Source of the DNA: Lasiosphaeria ovina
Lineage: Eukaryota > Ascomycota > Sordariomycetes > Sordariales > Lasiosphaeriaceae
Direction: 5' to 3'
DNA: 64,000 bases
NCBI GenBank assembly: GCA_033439765.1
Contig: JAULSN010000008.1
Coordinates: 124,001 to 188,000, forward strand
Below are positions 1 through 12,060 of this stretch, one piece after another (the first letter of the stretch is position 1; each line of letters starts with the position of its first letter). The notes beneath the pieces were generated by a model that worked only from the letters and a program-made list of their open reading frames with translations, was not told the origin of the DNA and searched no databases. The position numbers and the translations under genes were made by a program.

Positions 1-1180
1 TGAAGTTCCAGTGCTTTGGGCTAGCCACCCACCACTTACCCGTGTGCTGCGCCCACACCTTCATCGTGTTCTTGGAGTTGAACTTCTTGAATACCTCGTT
101 AACGTGTGCGTAAACGACCTCGTTGACCTTGTCGACCTCCATGTTGGGCACTGTCCGGATGGAGAACTTGCCGATGACCTTGGCCGGGATGACCGTCTTG
201 GCGCCAGGGGCCGAGAAGGCGCCCTCGACACCGTGCACCGACAGCGACGGGTAGCGCCACCGGGCCATCAGTGTAGGCTTCTTGTCCTCAAAGATGGTCG
301 TCTTGCTCCCCAGCGACTCGTGCAGCGTCTCCATGGTGAAGGCGATGTTGTCGTAGAGGCCCTCCTCCTCCGCCGTCACGGGAGCCACCTGCTCGGCGAT
401 GCCCTTGATCAGGATCTTGCCGTCCGTGTCGACGAGCGAGCCCAGGATTCGCACCAGGTCCGTCATGGGCTCCTGGGCGGTGCCGCCAAATACGCCGCTA
501 TGCAGGTCAGCGCCGGGGCCCGACACCTCGACGCTGTAGTAATTGCAGCCGCGCAGGCCGTACGTGAGGCACGGGCGCTCGGTACCGAGCCAGTAGTTGT
601 CGCTGATGCAGACGGCGTCGGCGTCGGCAAAGTACTTCTTGCCCTCGGCGTTGATGAGATCGTCGAGCCCATCCGAGCCGTACTCCTCCATTCCCTCGAA
701 GCACATGAGGAGGTTGACGGGGAAGTCGACGCCGGCGGCCTGGTGGGCCTCGATGGCATTCAGCCAGCCTAGGACGGGACCCTTGTCATCGGTGGATCCG
801 CGGCCCAACATGCGCCCGTCTCCCTTGACCGTCAGCTCAAACGGCTCCGTCTCCCAGCCGTCAGACTTCTCGGCGGGCTGCACGTCGTAATGGCCGTATA
901 CCAGAATGGTGCGTTTGCTCTTGTCGCTGCCGTAGCGGGCGAGGACGACGGGGGGCAGGTTGAGGTCTGTGCCGGCTTGCTTGCCGAGCTCTCGCAGCTC
1001 AACGATTGCGCCGAGCTTGGTCAGCTCGTCGGCGAGGAACTTGCCCATGCGGACGACCTCCGGACGGCGGTCTGCCTCGGAGGAGACGGACGGAATGGCG
1101 ACGGCCTGGCGCAGCCGCTCAATGAAGTGGTCGGACAGTGTATCCACCTGCTTGAAGAAGCCATCGAGCTGGGGCGCCAT
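1..1180 (-). CDS. dug1: Cys-Gly metallodipeptidase (M20 family), partial
   Basis: M20-family zinc dipeptidase that hydrolyses Cys-Gly and similar dipeptides in cytosolic glutathione breakdown. The frame is open from the ATG at 1180 (MAPQLDGFF...) to the window edge, so the C-terminal part is missing. Visible M20 landmarks in order: the metal motif GHYDVQPAEK near 870-895, RGSTDDKGP with the bridging Asp near 800, FEGMEEYGSDG with the catalytic Glu pair near 680, and DLHSGVFGG with the dimer-interface His near 495. No intron is needed in the visible part. It is divergent from the gene starting at 1798. The family assignment is secure; the symbol rests on overall resemblance to yeast Dug1 and carnosinase-like CNDP2 proteins. 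Confidence 0.9.
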   Translation of the reverse strand, partial: MAPQLDGFFKQVDTLSDHFIERLRQAVAIPSVSSEADRRPEVVRMGKFLADELTKLGAIVELRELGKQAGTDLNLPPVVLARYGSDKSKRTILVYGHYDVQPAEKSDGWETEPFELTVKGDGRMLGRGSTDDKGPVLGWLNAIEAHQAAGVDFPVNLLMCFEGMEEYGSDGLDDLINAEGKKYFADADAVCISDNYWLGTERPCLTYGLRGCNYYSVEVSGPGADLHSGVFGGTAQEPMTDLVRILGSLVDTDGKILIKGIAEQVAPVTAEEEGLYDNIAFTMETLHESLGSKTTIFEDKKPTLMARWRYPSLSVHGVEGAFSAPGAKTVIPAKVIGKFSIRTVPNMEVDKVNEVVYAHVNEVFKKFNSKNTMKVWAQHTGKWWVASPKHWNF

Positions 1181-1797
1181 GTTACGGGCTTGGTGTGCGA
1201 TGATGGAACTCGTGAGGTACGGGCGGGTGTGGGGAGGAGCTTGCGGAAGCTGCTGGTGATGGCGAGGGCGGGCTTGCTTCGGCTGTGGCTGTGGCTGTGG
1301 CTCTGGTTTCGGCGAGACCAGCTTGGATTGGGATGTGGAAAAGTGCGATAGATGGCCTCGTGGGAGGGCGAGATTTGCCAGTTGGAATCGGGCAGGTCGT
1401 AGATACCAGGTGCGGGGCATTGGGAAGGTGTGGGATGACGCTGAGCGGCAGCTGAGCGCCAGAGACTTGCCCGGGAGCTGCAGTTGCGAATGGCCTACTC
1501 GGCCAGCGTCGGCAGCCTGCCCCGCACTCATATGCAATAAGAGGGGCTGATTTGACGATGCGCACTTGCACACAGGACGAGTTAGAATATTGCATAAGCA
1601 AAATAACATTACGTTACAGAGTTCCAACATGGTTCAGACATCCCTTGCGTAGAAACATTGTCATCTACTCTTGCCCATTGCGATAACCTTGAACATATTT
1701 TTTTTTCCCTTTTTAAGTCTGAACTGCTCCTCGCTCTCAATCCAATGTTCTCTTCCTCTTATTATCAATCCAATCGTCTCCGCGATATACTATTCAG
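1181..1797. promoter_or_regulatory. Divergent intergenic region with a hexamer repeat
   Basis: 617 bp between two divergently transcribed genes, so it must hold both promoters. A short (GGCTGT)n tract sits at about 1278-1303. A pyrimidine-rich run at about 1695-1745 precedes the right-hand gene, as is common upstream of fungal start sites. No convincing TATA box was recognised. Confidence 0.35.
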
Positions 1798-3108
1798 ATG
1801 TCACCGCTAAACCAGCAAGACCATCGTCGCCGCCTCTTTACTTCCTCCGAGTCTATCGCGCATCCTACATCACCAAAATTGGATGATGATCTCGCAGCAA
1901 ATCTGCAACTCCTCGACATTCTCGATCGTTCAACGTCCCAAGAAGATGTCACCCCGTCCACGAGCGACTCCCCCGATGACCCAAAGGGAGCGAACAACGA
2001 CCTTAAGCGCATGCTCTCGCTCCACAGCCAGGTGTCAACGACATCTTCTACTGCACAGCAACATGCAAAGGCCCAAGCTGAGGGCTTGCAAATCTTTCGC
2101 AAAATTGGCGCCGGCGCCTGTGGTGCGGTATTTGCAGAAGATGGGAAGTTACTGGTCTACAAGCTGGCCAAATCCGACGATGGGACAGAGTTATGGAATG
2201 ACTATGTCATGCACTCTAAAATCTGCAAACATTTTCAGAGATTCATCATTGATGAAGTCAGAGTACCCGAGTGTTACTACTTTGTTCCGAATTCAAGGAC
2301 GACATACTTTGACAACAGCCAGGCACTTGTCAAAGCCGCCGAGGATGTCTGCAACGTCCCGACTAGTGTGCTTGTTACAGAGCGCGTTCTTCCCCTTCCT
2401 GCAGTCACTCGGTCTCTCCTCATCGACAAGTATTGTACGCCAAGAAACAAGGACATGGCACATGCTGCCATAGCCAACAAAGACTGCCTTGTCCGTGTGT
2501 ATTTGGGATCCATGCAGGGCAAGACTGGGGGGATGTTTTTCTCGCTGCGCAACTTCAAACTCCATCTGAACCACATGCTGGAGCTCACTCTCAATGTCGA
2601 AGCGATGGCTCATAGAATGGGCATTTCGCTGGCCGTCATGCACTGGGCTGCTAAGACAGACGCGCGCGATGTCGAATTCGTGCTCGGCAGTTCAACAAAG
2701 AAGACACCAGCTGTCCCTTCAGACGTCCTAGACACGATGAAGCCTCTCACCTACACAGGGCCTCCGTCAGATCGGAACGAGGACTTCTTTCGCCGCATTA
2801 CCGAGCTCTGGATCCTCGATTTCAACCAAGTCAGAAGGATTACCATGGACGACGAGGGCGTGAACCTGGCAGTGGAGGCGTGGCGCCTCAATGACCCTTA
2901 CTATCCGAAGCCGCTTCGCGAAACGTCAGCGGAACGTCATCTTTGGAACGCCTTCGTCATCAGCTATCTCACCGCATCGCAAGGTATCTTGGAGGACGAG
3001 AATGCTGGGAAGGAGGTTATGGAATTGCCACGCAAGTTTATTCTGGGCATCACGGAGGTAGAGAGGGCAAAGGCTTCCTATTCCTATCACGGCATCCCCG
3101 TTAACTAG
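1798..3108 (+). CDS. DUF3669 (zinc-finger-associated) domain protein
   Basis: Single-exon gene of 436 residues. The N-terminal ~100 residues are Ser/Asp-rich and probably disordered. From about residue 100 a kinase-reminiscent segment begins (IFRKIGAGACGAVFAEDGKLLVYKLAKS, resembling a glycine-rich loop plus a Lys-bearing strand). The C-terminal part has GISLAVMHW and LWILDFNQVRRI, the pattern of the fungal DUF3669 family, where an Asp-Phe motif stands where a kinase would carry DFG. The molecular function of DUF3669 is not established. The start is the ATG at 1798, the first in frame, after a pyrimidine-rich leader. The gene is divergent from the dipeptidase gene. Confidence 0.8.
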   Translation: MSPLNQQDHRRRLFTSSESIAHPTSPKLDDDLAANLQLLDILDRSTSQEDVTPSTSDSPDDPKGANNDLKRMLSLHSQVSTTSSTAQQHAKAQAEGLQIFRKIGAGACGAVFAEDGKLLVYKLAKSDDGTELWNDYVMHSKICKHFQRFIIDEVRVPECYYFVPNSRTTYFDNSQALVKAAEDVCNVPTSVLVTERVLPLPAVTRSLLIDKYCTPRNKDMAHAAIANKDCLVRVYLGSMQGKTGGMFFSLRNFKLHLNHMLELTLNVEAMAHRMGISLAVMHWAAKTDARDVEFVLGSSTKKTPAVPSDVLDTMKPLTYTGPPSDRNEDFFRRITELWILDFNQVRRITMDDEGVNLAVEAWRLNDPYYPKPLRETSAERHLWNAFVISYLTASQGILEDENAGKEVMELPRKFILGITEVERAKASYSYHGIPVN

Positions 3109-4626
3109 CGTATGACATTGACGGTAGATCCTGATTCTCACTTGCATTCTGGCCCCTCAACGACAAGGCCATGGTTCTAGAAACGGCTGGAGGGAGGACC
3201 CAACGCCTGATGGGCTGGGTCTACTCGGATTCCAACCTGCCGTTCGCCGGGTCCTCTGGTTTCTCCAGTGGGTCATTTGCTAGGGGGTGATAATTTCAAT
3301 TGCTAAAGCATCGCGATCGGGATCAATCATGCGAAAGCCGCTGGCTCTGTCCCCGCAAATAACGGCAGAAGTCGCACGCCAAAGTAGTTAGGGTGAGTAA
3401 ATATCAAATCTTGACTCGGCCCAGACACTCGCAGGTAATTCACCTTTCCGCCTCACTTATCAGCTGTTTTTCTTCTGTTCTTCCCAAGGTCCAGGGTTGA
3501 GGAAGAGGCAGATAAACCTCCTGGACTGACTGGTGGTCTTGATTTGCTGCAGGCCGCCTGCCAAGATGCCGAAGAGGGTGGGCGCACAGCAAGGGCCAGC
3601 CGGGCCAGGTGCGTGTTGGGAATGGCTTTTTGTGCAATGCGCAGCATTGAGCACACACTGCACACTGCACACTGCACAGCGCGGAATTCCACCTGATCAC
3701 GGGCACTGTGAATTAATATTGCGCTATGCAGGACAGGCTGGGCAGCACAACAGGAGAGTCGGGCAGCCCCAGCTGGGGCTTCGTGTTGTCGCGGTCGCGT
3801 TGTGACGGGCGCCATTAGTGGCTGGGACACGTCGTCCCCGGTCTGGCACGTTGCCAGACTTGCCCAGTAGCGGCACTGTAGCCCCAGCTCAGCGCCTATT
3901 TCCCCGGTCCGCGTCCAGGTTGCAAGGTTGCAGGGGCAGCGAAGCGCGCAATCGTGGTTAGCGCGGTAAAGGGGGAAAGAAGTTGGGAACGTCCAGGGGT
4001 GGCTAGCGCCCCCCGGCTCGTCTGGCAGTCTGGCTTGGCTTGTAAGCGCCGTGGCCCTGATGCGATGGGGCTGCCCATTGGTCTCGCTGGCTGTGTTGCC
4101 ATGATCCTTCAGAGCGGATCCGCACCAAGACTCGCAAGAACCAAGGAGAGAGAGGGAGATAGAGCCTCCGCCGAGCCCAGGCCCGACAATGCCCTGGGCT
4201 GAAGCGGTGGAAGCGAAGCAAACTGGCGGATCAGGGGCTGATAGCCCGATCCATTTCACTACTGCACAGTAGAATGTGTTTACGCCAGGGGTGCTGAGTG
4301 GCCTCAGGAGCGTGGCGCCTCGTGGATGATGGTGGTGCTGGTGGAACGCTGAAGACTCAACTGTGCATTCTGCACCTCTTGAAAGAGGCGTGCATCCCAC
4401 GAGGAAAGCTCCAGAACATCTCCCTCCATCTCACACATCTCAAACTGGCTTGTACGTGTGGTCTATGACAGAGATCTGCACTATCTACCGCAGCATCGGG
4501 CCAGTCATAGTCTTCCCCACACGTCTCGCCATCGCTGTTTGAGTGACACAAGCCACCCACAGAGAGAGGAGAGATAGATCGTGCTGCCAACACCGTCGCC
4601 GTCCGACTCTTACACTGTACCCATCC
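3109..4626. other. Intergenic, no gene recognised
   Basis: 1.5 kb between two plus-strand genes. Several open frames exist on both strands but none resembles a protein family or has fungal gene structure. A short tandem GCACACT-type repeat lies at about 3654-3680. The 3' part presumably carries the promoter of the downstream gene. Confidence 0.5.
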
Positions 4627-7301
4627 ATGGTCCGGTCTTCTCCGCCCGGCGCTCGCAATGCGTCCGTGGCAACGACCCTGACCGCCCTGGACACATCGGG
4701 TGTCAGCTTTCCGGGCTTTCCAACGAGGAGCTTCGTCTCGTTTCCCGTCAGCGCAAGCCCCGACACCGAGACACAGCCGCCAACTCCGGCCGACGAGCAT
4801 GCTGGCTACCCGGAGACGTACCCTGACAAGGCCGCGGCCTTTTTTCCGGACACGCCCAGCTCGACAGTGGTTGAGTTTGGTGACATTGTCAAGCGCCCGG
4901 TGCGCTCGGCAGCCGACGCCGTCGAGCACGTCATCCGCGCATACCACAGCTCCCGGTCTCGCTCTCGCTCCCAGTCTCAGACGAGCCACCAGAGCACCCA
5001 TGACTCCAGCCGGGCCAGCACGCCCACGGGGAGAAGGACGCCCACGGGCAGGCGGGCGCCATCAAGTCAGAGGTCGCCGTCTTCGCAGCGCCCGACGCCG
5101 CCACAGAAGAGCAAGGCTCTGAACGAGAGAGTCAACAGGTTCCTCCATTCTGTGGTCCCGCACCCCGTCCCCGTTGACAACGGGCGCGAGCTGCTTGAAG
5201 AGAACCGCAGCCTGCATCAACGCGTGTCAGCTCTGCAGGGGAGCGAACAGGAGCTCCTCAAGGAGAATCAGAACCTGGCCCAACAGCTGGCCACTCAAAA
5301 GCAGCACTATGAGACGCGGCGCCGGCAGTGGAAGAATGACCTCTTGCAAAAGGAGCACATGTTTGAGGCCCGCCTCAGGGGCCTGGAAGAGCAGATTGCC
5401 GAAAAGGAGAGGGAGCTGATGCACCTATCGGCCGCCCAGTCCCACAACCCGTCGCCCGCCCTGGCTCTGGCCGACCATGACATCGTGTCTTGGTTCTCGG
5501 CGAGGACTGCTGCCTGGCACGGCTGGGCTCGGGACTATGCCCACCCCGATCCCGACCGCGTCCGGTCTGCCCTCCATCCCAAGCAGCTGGCCGAGCTGTG
5601 CGAGGGAGTCAAGGGCTTCGTACGCCTCACCGACGACGGCAAGCTGCCTGAGGAGCTGCTGGTCAGCACAGGCGACGCGGCCGGCAGGACGACACAGGTG
5701 CTCCTCCACGGCCTGCTCGCCAACTTCGTCGTCACCGAGACGCTGCAGTCGCCCTTCTGGGTTTTTGACGCCCTGTCCACAAGCGGCCTCGAGCTCGAGA
5801 GTCCCTCCATGCCGCGCGGCAGCCCCATGTCGCCTGTGGGATTCCGCATGGACCTGGCAATGTGGAACAACGTCGCCCCCGTCCGGTCCGCCCGCCTCCC
5901 CCAGCCGAAAACCCCACGCATGGCACCAGAACCCTTCAGCCCTCGCCGGCTGCCACCGCTGGTCACCTCGATGAAGCCGGTCAGCCCCCTCAACCTTACC
6001 AAAGTGGGCCTGCCGGGTCCCTCGTCGAACCAGGGCCTGCCTGCGAAAGCCGACATGGAGAACTTGCACTTGCTGCTGTCCCATGGTATGTTGGTTTCCC
6101 TGCCTTTCTCTGCCTCACCGTCCGCTAACAGCCCCCACCTGGGAAACCAGTCCAACAAAGCCAGTCAAACACAAACAGCTGGCGGGCGCAGCTGATGCAG
6201 ATCCTGTCCGAGGGCGGGCTGAGCGTAGAGCCAGAGAACGCCATCGGCGAGGGCCGGCGTGTGCTGGCCGAGGCACGCCAGAACTACGCGCGCAAGCTGA
6301 AAGACCGCTTCCTCAGCGGCGCCGCGCGGTTCCTATTGCGGGAGCAGAACCAGCAGGAGCAGGAGCAGAAAACCGAGGCTACCACCGGCAGCAGCAACAA
6401 CAACATCGAGCAGCTCGAGCGCCACCTCGTCAACGAGTTCGACGCGGCCCTGCGCTTCTCGTGCCGCGTGTGGTCGCGCCACGACCCGCTGCGCCTGCGC
6501 GGGCTCTCGAACCTCGCCGCCGCCGCCTTCACGTCGTCCAACGACGCCATGGACCTCTGCCAGGCCCAGGCCGACGCGCTGGCCCTCGCCCGCGCCCAGG
6601 CCGGCGACCAGACGCCGCGGACTTTTTCCGTCCGCAACGGCCACGAGGGCCATTCGGTCATGGTCGTGCTGCAGCCCGCCATCGACACCATCGTCACTGC
6701 CCCCGAGAACGGCGGTCAGGGCCAGGGCCAGCGCGACGTCCCCAGGATGTGGTCCAAGGCCCGCGTCTTCGTCGCCCCGCCGCGCCTCGTCATGCCCGCC
6801 CCCGCTTGCGTAGCCGACCTGACCTCGCCGGCTCCTGTCACCGCCGTGCTGATCGGGTCGCGCCAGTCCAAGGTTCCGCTGTCGGCAGCGCCCGTGACGG
6901 CTGTGCTCGCCGGCCCCTTGTCGCGCATCCCGCTCTCTGCTGCGCCCGTCACTGCTGTGCTCGCCGGCCCGCTGTCGAGGATCCCCCTCTCCGCGGCGCC
7001 CGTGACTGCCGTGCTGGCTAGCTCGCAGCCGCGATTTCCGCCACCCCCGGCCCTTGTGGAGGAAAGGGAGGAGAAGGAGTCGGCGGCTGCAGTTGTGTCG
7101 GCAACACCGCCGATCCCGGAAGTGGCAGAGGGGCTTCTGCCCGCGACGTCTTTCACCGACCCGTCCAGCCCTGCGCCCGCGAGACAGTTCTCCAAGCCGC
7201 CGCCCATCGAGATCCTGGAAATGCTGCCGAAGCTGTCGTACACGGGGTCGCCTATCTTCTTCAAGGTCACGTCGCCCGAGGACCAGGCCGAAGGTCTCTG
7301 A
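4627..7301 (+). CDS. Hypothetical coiled-coil protein with C-terminal tandem repeats
   Basis: Two exons, 4627-6085 and 6151-7301, about 869 residues. The 65 bp intron has a GTATGT donor, a CTAAC branch site at 6124 and a CCAG acceptor; it joins the frames without loss. The start is the first in-frame ATG. The N-terminus is low-complexity with Ser/Arg and Thr-Gly-Arg runs; residues ~175-280 form a coiled coil (ELLEENRSLHQRV..., then LEEQIAEKERELMHL). A mostly helical region follows (HDIVSWFSARTAAWHGWARDYA). Near the C-terminus, about 6830-7025 encodes four copies of a ~20-residue unit around APVTAVLAGPLSRIPLS. The family is not recognised; it looks like a conserved fungal hypothetical protein, possibly a scaffold. 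Third codon positions are strongly GC-rich, supporting coding. Confidence 0.75.
6830..7030 (+). repeat. Intragenic ~60 bp tandem repeat (four units)
   Basis: Four in-frame units, each encoding a variant of SAAPVTAVLAGPLSRIPL, lie head to tail inside the second exon of the coiled-coil gene. The second and third units are nearly identical at protein level, while the first (IGSRQSKVPL) and last (ASSQPRFPPP) have drifted, consistent with expansion from the middle. Confidence 0.8.
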
Positions 7302-8137
7302 CGCGCCATTCCTGTTCATTGTGTCTTGGATTGCGAGGGGGGAAAGGGGATGGGGTGTCAAAACATGGTTGGCTAGGAGTTCGTTTGTGCTTGTGTGTTT
7401 ATGAAGTCCGGTTCTTATTTGGTGATTTATGCGCGGTGTTCTGGGGCATGGTTGCAGACGAGCGGGAAAAGGCGTCTTTGCTTTTTTTTTTGGTGATGTT
7501 TAGAGTTAAAGCTGGAAAACATACGAGGGTCATAGTAATCGCGAGGCGGGACAGATTTGAGTGCCTTAATACATAGTTGGTAAATACGATTGCTACTCGC
7601 TTGTTTATACCACACATCGACCTAGTTGACTTGAGCTTTGTTTGTTGACATAGTAAGGCATTCACCTCTTATATTTTTAATCTTGCAAACATAAAAATGA
7701 TAGTTGAATTGTAATAATGGTGAACGATACGCTTGTTTCTTGTTACGGCAGTTTTTGGTATCTAGGGACTCGGACACTGGCGGGCAATATGGCCTAAAGA
7801 AGGCAGCCATATAACAATATATAGGGATATCGTATCGCCAAACCGGTAACTAGAAGAAATCACAAACATATAACCAAGAAATTAATTCCCGAAAGTCGTT
7901 GCCCAAAAGTCATTGACCCTGAATCGACAGAATATGCGGAGCCTTGAGTCTCGCGCGTTTTAAAACCAACCCCTACCAGCATAATAAACAAGGGAAAAGG
8001 AGACAAGAGTCGAGAAAGAGAAAAGGAAAGCAAATACCGCTCCAAAAGACGTCCGAGGACATGTATATGAGAATTGAGCTTTTGGTCCCACCGCGGTCGA
8101 AAGGCGCTGTCTGTGCATGGACACCGACGGGTCCACA
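7302..8137. other. Intergenic between convergent genes
   Basis: 836 bp between the 3' ends of two converging genes. It is AT-richer than the flanks, with T-runs near 7480-7490 and a TTATATTTTTAATC stretch near 7668. It presumably holds both polyadenylation regions. No gene was recognised. Confidence 0.5.
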
Positions 8138-11100
8138 TCATACCTTGAAGGTTTGCGACTGCCTCGGCCCGGTTCTGTCAAAGGCACCGCCTGAATGGAT
8201 AATGTACTGAGAGCTGCCACCCGATCGTGAATGGACACTGCGCGCAACCTCTGATACGATATCACCGTGCTCGCCATCCGCGTCCGTTGGATAGGTCTCG
8301 CTGCCTCCGTCCTCCGGCCTAACTGTCCTGTTGTCGTCGTCTTCGTCATATCGAGAGTCCAAACTTCCCAGAATCATCTTATAAATGTTTCCAGTTGCAG
8401 GCTCGTGGTCGATAATATCTCTGTCAAGGAAAGGATGCAGTTTAGAACTAGTGTGCATTTTGCTAGGCCGGACTTCAGGGCGGAGGCTCAAGGGTGTGGA
8501 CACTTACGGAAGCTGTTCGCCATTCATTGTGCTGAGTTCGTTATCCATCCAATCCAGTATCTCGATCGCCTTCGGGTCGTCTCCGAATCGCACGAACTGG
8601 ATACTGAGTCCCCGGCTTCCGAGTTGCTCCTTTAGGGGGACCTTGTCTTGCCACTTTTCGAGAGCACGGATGATCTCGTTCGCCACGGTCTCCTTTTTAC
8701 TGATCCCGGGCCAGACCCCATCGGTCAAAATGATCAGGGTGAGCTTCTTCTTCTCCTTCTTCGCATGCTTCCTGCCCCACTGCTCCAGGATCTCTGCTAG
8801 ACTTTCTCGGATATCTTCCTGGTCAAGCTGATTTGACGAGGTGGTAGACGTTGTTCCGGTCCGCATGATGAACGGGCTGCCTGGCGGAAGAGCTGAAGGA
8901 GTAGGCGCAGATGGAGATCCGCCTAGACGAGATCTTGGCTTGGGCTTCATCCGACTCATTGCCTCAATGAACTGTTTTGGCTCGTGGAAGCTACCGACTG
9001 GTGCGCGGGATGACGTGAAGTAAAGCTCCATACCATCGTCGTCCTGCCCGTAGAGAAACGCCACAAGCACAGAGACGAGGTCCATGGCCCAGAGCCAATA
9101 CTCGTCCATGCTTGACCCATTGTCAATCAAGAAGGCCTGAATCGTTATTAGCCATCAGACTTTCCCCACGTATTGGACAAGACACTTACTATGTCCCTTT
9201 TCTTAAAATAAACATCAAACTTGTCAAATCTGTGCTCCTCGGAGATAACATGATGCGGGCTCAAGGGATCAGCAGTTGCTCCCTCAGGCTCTTGTATAAC
9301 TGTTGGCCCTGGCCGTTCGACACTGACGTCAACTTGTCTCGGGACCGGCGTGCCGACCGTCGACCTTCTCTTCTTGGAAGAAAACCAGGAACCAGCTGTA
9401 GTTTTAAGAAGAGATAGGCTGGAGCGGTCAGATCCGCTGCTCTTCTTTGGAAGAGGCAAAGGGGGCAATGGCTGTTCTGAAATGAACAAGCCATCAGCAG
9501 GTGATGGAGAAACTGGGGTCCGGAGTGATATGGAACTGGAAACGGGCGTGTGAGACTCGTGAAAATAGTCGGGCAACTCAAGCGCGCCCGGTCTCCAGCC
9601 AGCGTCATCCAAGAGCTTTCGAGCGCTTGAGTAGTTGGCATATAATATGTCAGAAGGGATCCGTGTTTTGCGAGGGTCGTCTATGGATTGGGGGCGTGCG
9701 TCTCGAAAGGTGCTGCTCGACCCGCGATGTAGCGGCATGCCAGCAGGTATGGTTGTTCCGCGTCGAAGTCGCAAATCATCAATAGAGGACTGATCCCAAA
9801 CGAGCTCGCGACGATATTCGCTGGAGTAAGTCAAGTCTTCGACCAAGCGGCCAAGAGGCTCCTTAGTAGCATCTATGAATGCCTGGGATTTGTACTTGTC
9901 CCTCCAAGGCTCGTCCCCGCGTGTTGTGAGTCGCTCTCTAACGGCTGCGGCTTCGACTTCCTGCTCCAGATCGACGGCGTCTTGGAAGTATGCTGGTGGC
10001 TTGTACCCACGACCAGAGTTTATCTCTTCCGCGACCTTTGACTTGGCTTCGGTGAGGATGGCCTTAATCATTGTGGCCAGCTGCGATGCATCAAGACGCT
10101 TCGCTGGATCGCCTTGCAGCATATAGTCCTCAACCATATCCAAGATTTTGGCCGTCACAGGATCGGATGACCGGAGAGCGTGCCTCAGGTGTTTATGCCA
10201 GTCACTGACCGTCTTGGACATCTCATTTCCATCGTGAAAGCAGTCTGATGCCGGGAATTCCTTCGTCGACGCAACGCTAGAGACGCTTTGGTAACTGCCC
10301 AAGGGAGTCGAGTCCTGGGACATGTCATCTCCAAGTTGAAGTGACCTTCGAACGTGTTTGAACAACTCGACGCCGCGATGACCCAGGATGACCCATGTGG
10401 CAGCTTCTGAGAAGACGCAGCCAAGCGACCAGACGTCAAAGCGCTGGCTGATTAGGGTCTTTTCGTTTTGGGAGAGCTCCGGTGCTCCTGGTTATTTGGT
10501 AAGCCAATGTCGTAAAAAACACCGCAACAGATAAGACAAACCGTAGCTAGTTGTGCCGCCCTTGAATTCAATGACAGGAACTCCGTCCTGGAGCTTTGCC
10601 TTGTCCTTCAAGACGAAGGTGGCATAGCCGGGGTCTGCAATCTTCCACCCCCGTTGGTGGCCGCTTTTGCAGTAAAGTATGTTTCCGGGCTTGATATCAC
10701 AGTGCCAGCTATATATGCAAACGTGGTTAGAAATGACAAAACGACCAGACAAAGGCAGGCGTAGAGATTACCCCAACCAGTTATCCTTGCCGTCAACCAA
10801 TTCGTGGATCTTGCTCAGAGCGAGGATGATGCTACTCAGAGCTTCCCAAAACTTTACGATGCCATCGGCTGTGTGCTGAGGGGGATAAAGCAGAAAGAAT
10901 TCCTCGAGGTCGTAAACGCCCCATTCCTTCCGGAATACAAACATTGTCAGCCAGGGCTTATGAATCGAGAGGAAAAGGTGGATATTTGGTAAATAGGATG
11001 CCAGGTTCTTGAGTGTTTAGTTCACTAACCAGAAGAAGGTGGTATTCGTTCTCTCGGGGAGAAGAAGACCGAGAGTATATCCAATCACCAAAGCATTGGA

Positions 11101-12060
11101 CAATGCCATCTTGGTTCTCAAGAGCACGATAGGCAAGGGTTTCGTTATGGTAGGAAGCTTTATGGCCGAGAACCTTGAGTGCAAACTGATGGACCTAGGA
11201 AGTATTAGAGAGAGTTCCCCGGGGTGGAAGCAAGTACATAGACTTACCTGGCCAAGTAGATTACCGTCAGAGTCGTATGTGTTGTATGGTTTACCGTGAA
11301 GCTTGGCCGCCAGGCTCTGCGGGATGCACTCGCAGGGAACCTCCACGATGTAGATGGTTCCAGAGCCGCCCTGTTTGCGCATTACCTTCTTTGTTATAGG
11401 CAATATCATCTCCTTAAACATGTAAATGCGGTTGCGAGGTTGGTGGAAGGCCTTTTGGGTGCAGAACTGCCATTGAAGGTCCCAAAAATGCTTAGCGGCT
11501 TTAGTTTCTCCCAGCCCAAGGTGGAAAAAGATATTCTTGAGTTCCGACTGAGCGATTGCCAGGTGCTTGTCGACTTTGTCTTGCTCAAAGAAGCGATGGA
11601 TGTATTTTCCCAGGTTGTGGGTTGCGGCATCTTTGTTGCCGACGAGCAACAGCACGGCAAACGTCCGAAGCCAGCACTTCTCGTCCTCTTTCCTCATTCG
11701 CGGCAGGAGAGGGTTCAAGGACCACTTGGTCGACTCGTCCCAGAAGGTATCCCCATAGACAGCCTTCAGAACGCGCTCGGCGTTGGTAAGCTGGTTCTGG
11801 GGGTCGTTACCGGGCGAGGCGCGTAGCCAGTCGGCGACACGGCTGCAGAGGACGAATTCCCGGTCATCGATCTGCGATGTTCGTCGCGCATTGTCGATCT
11901 GGACAAAGAACTCATCTAGGGCATTGGATGGCACACTTGAAGCTGCGCGGGAACCGGAGTGGCGTACTCGGCGATCACCCGAAGTGCTGTATGGCGAAGA
12001 AGAGCGTTCTGGCTGGGATTGGGGTGGTTGGGACTCAGTCGGGAGCGCAAGGCGATCCAT
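8138..12060 (-). CDS. Protein-kinase-like domain fused to a C-terminal vWA domain
   Basis: Seven exons on the minus strand: 12060-11248, 11194-11030, 10926-10772, 10708-10542, 10487-9190, 9136-8508 and 8420-8138, giving 1169 residues with every splice phase consistent. Residues ~40-240 are a helical N-terminal domain. The kinase part follows: FALKVLG (Lys278), catalytic loop WHCDIKPGN (379-387), DPG at 403-405 in place of DFG, an APE motif at 435-437, then DVWSLGCVF. A von Willebrand A-like domain starts at 867 with AFLIDNGSSM, where DxGxS replaces the usual DxSxS metal site. The catalytic Asp382, Asn387 and Lys278 are present, so activity cannot be excluded, but HCD and DPG are atypical. The family occurs in ascomycetes, with no function known to me. 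One acceptor (10927) ends AAG; it was chosen because it yields LLLEWGVYDLEEFF. Confidence 0.8.
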
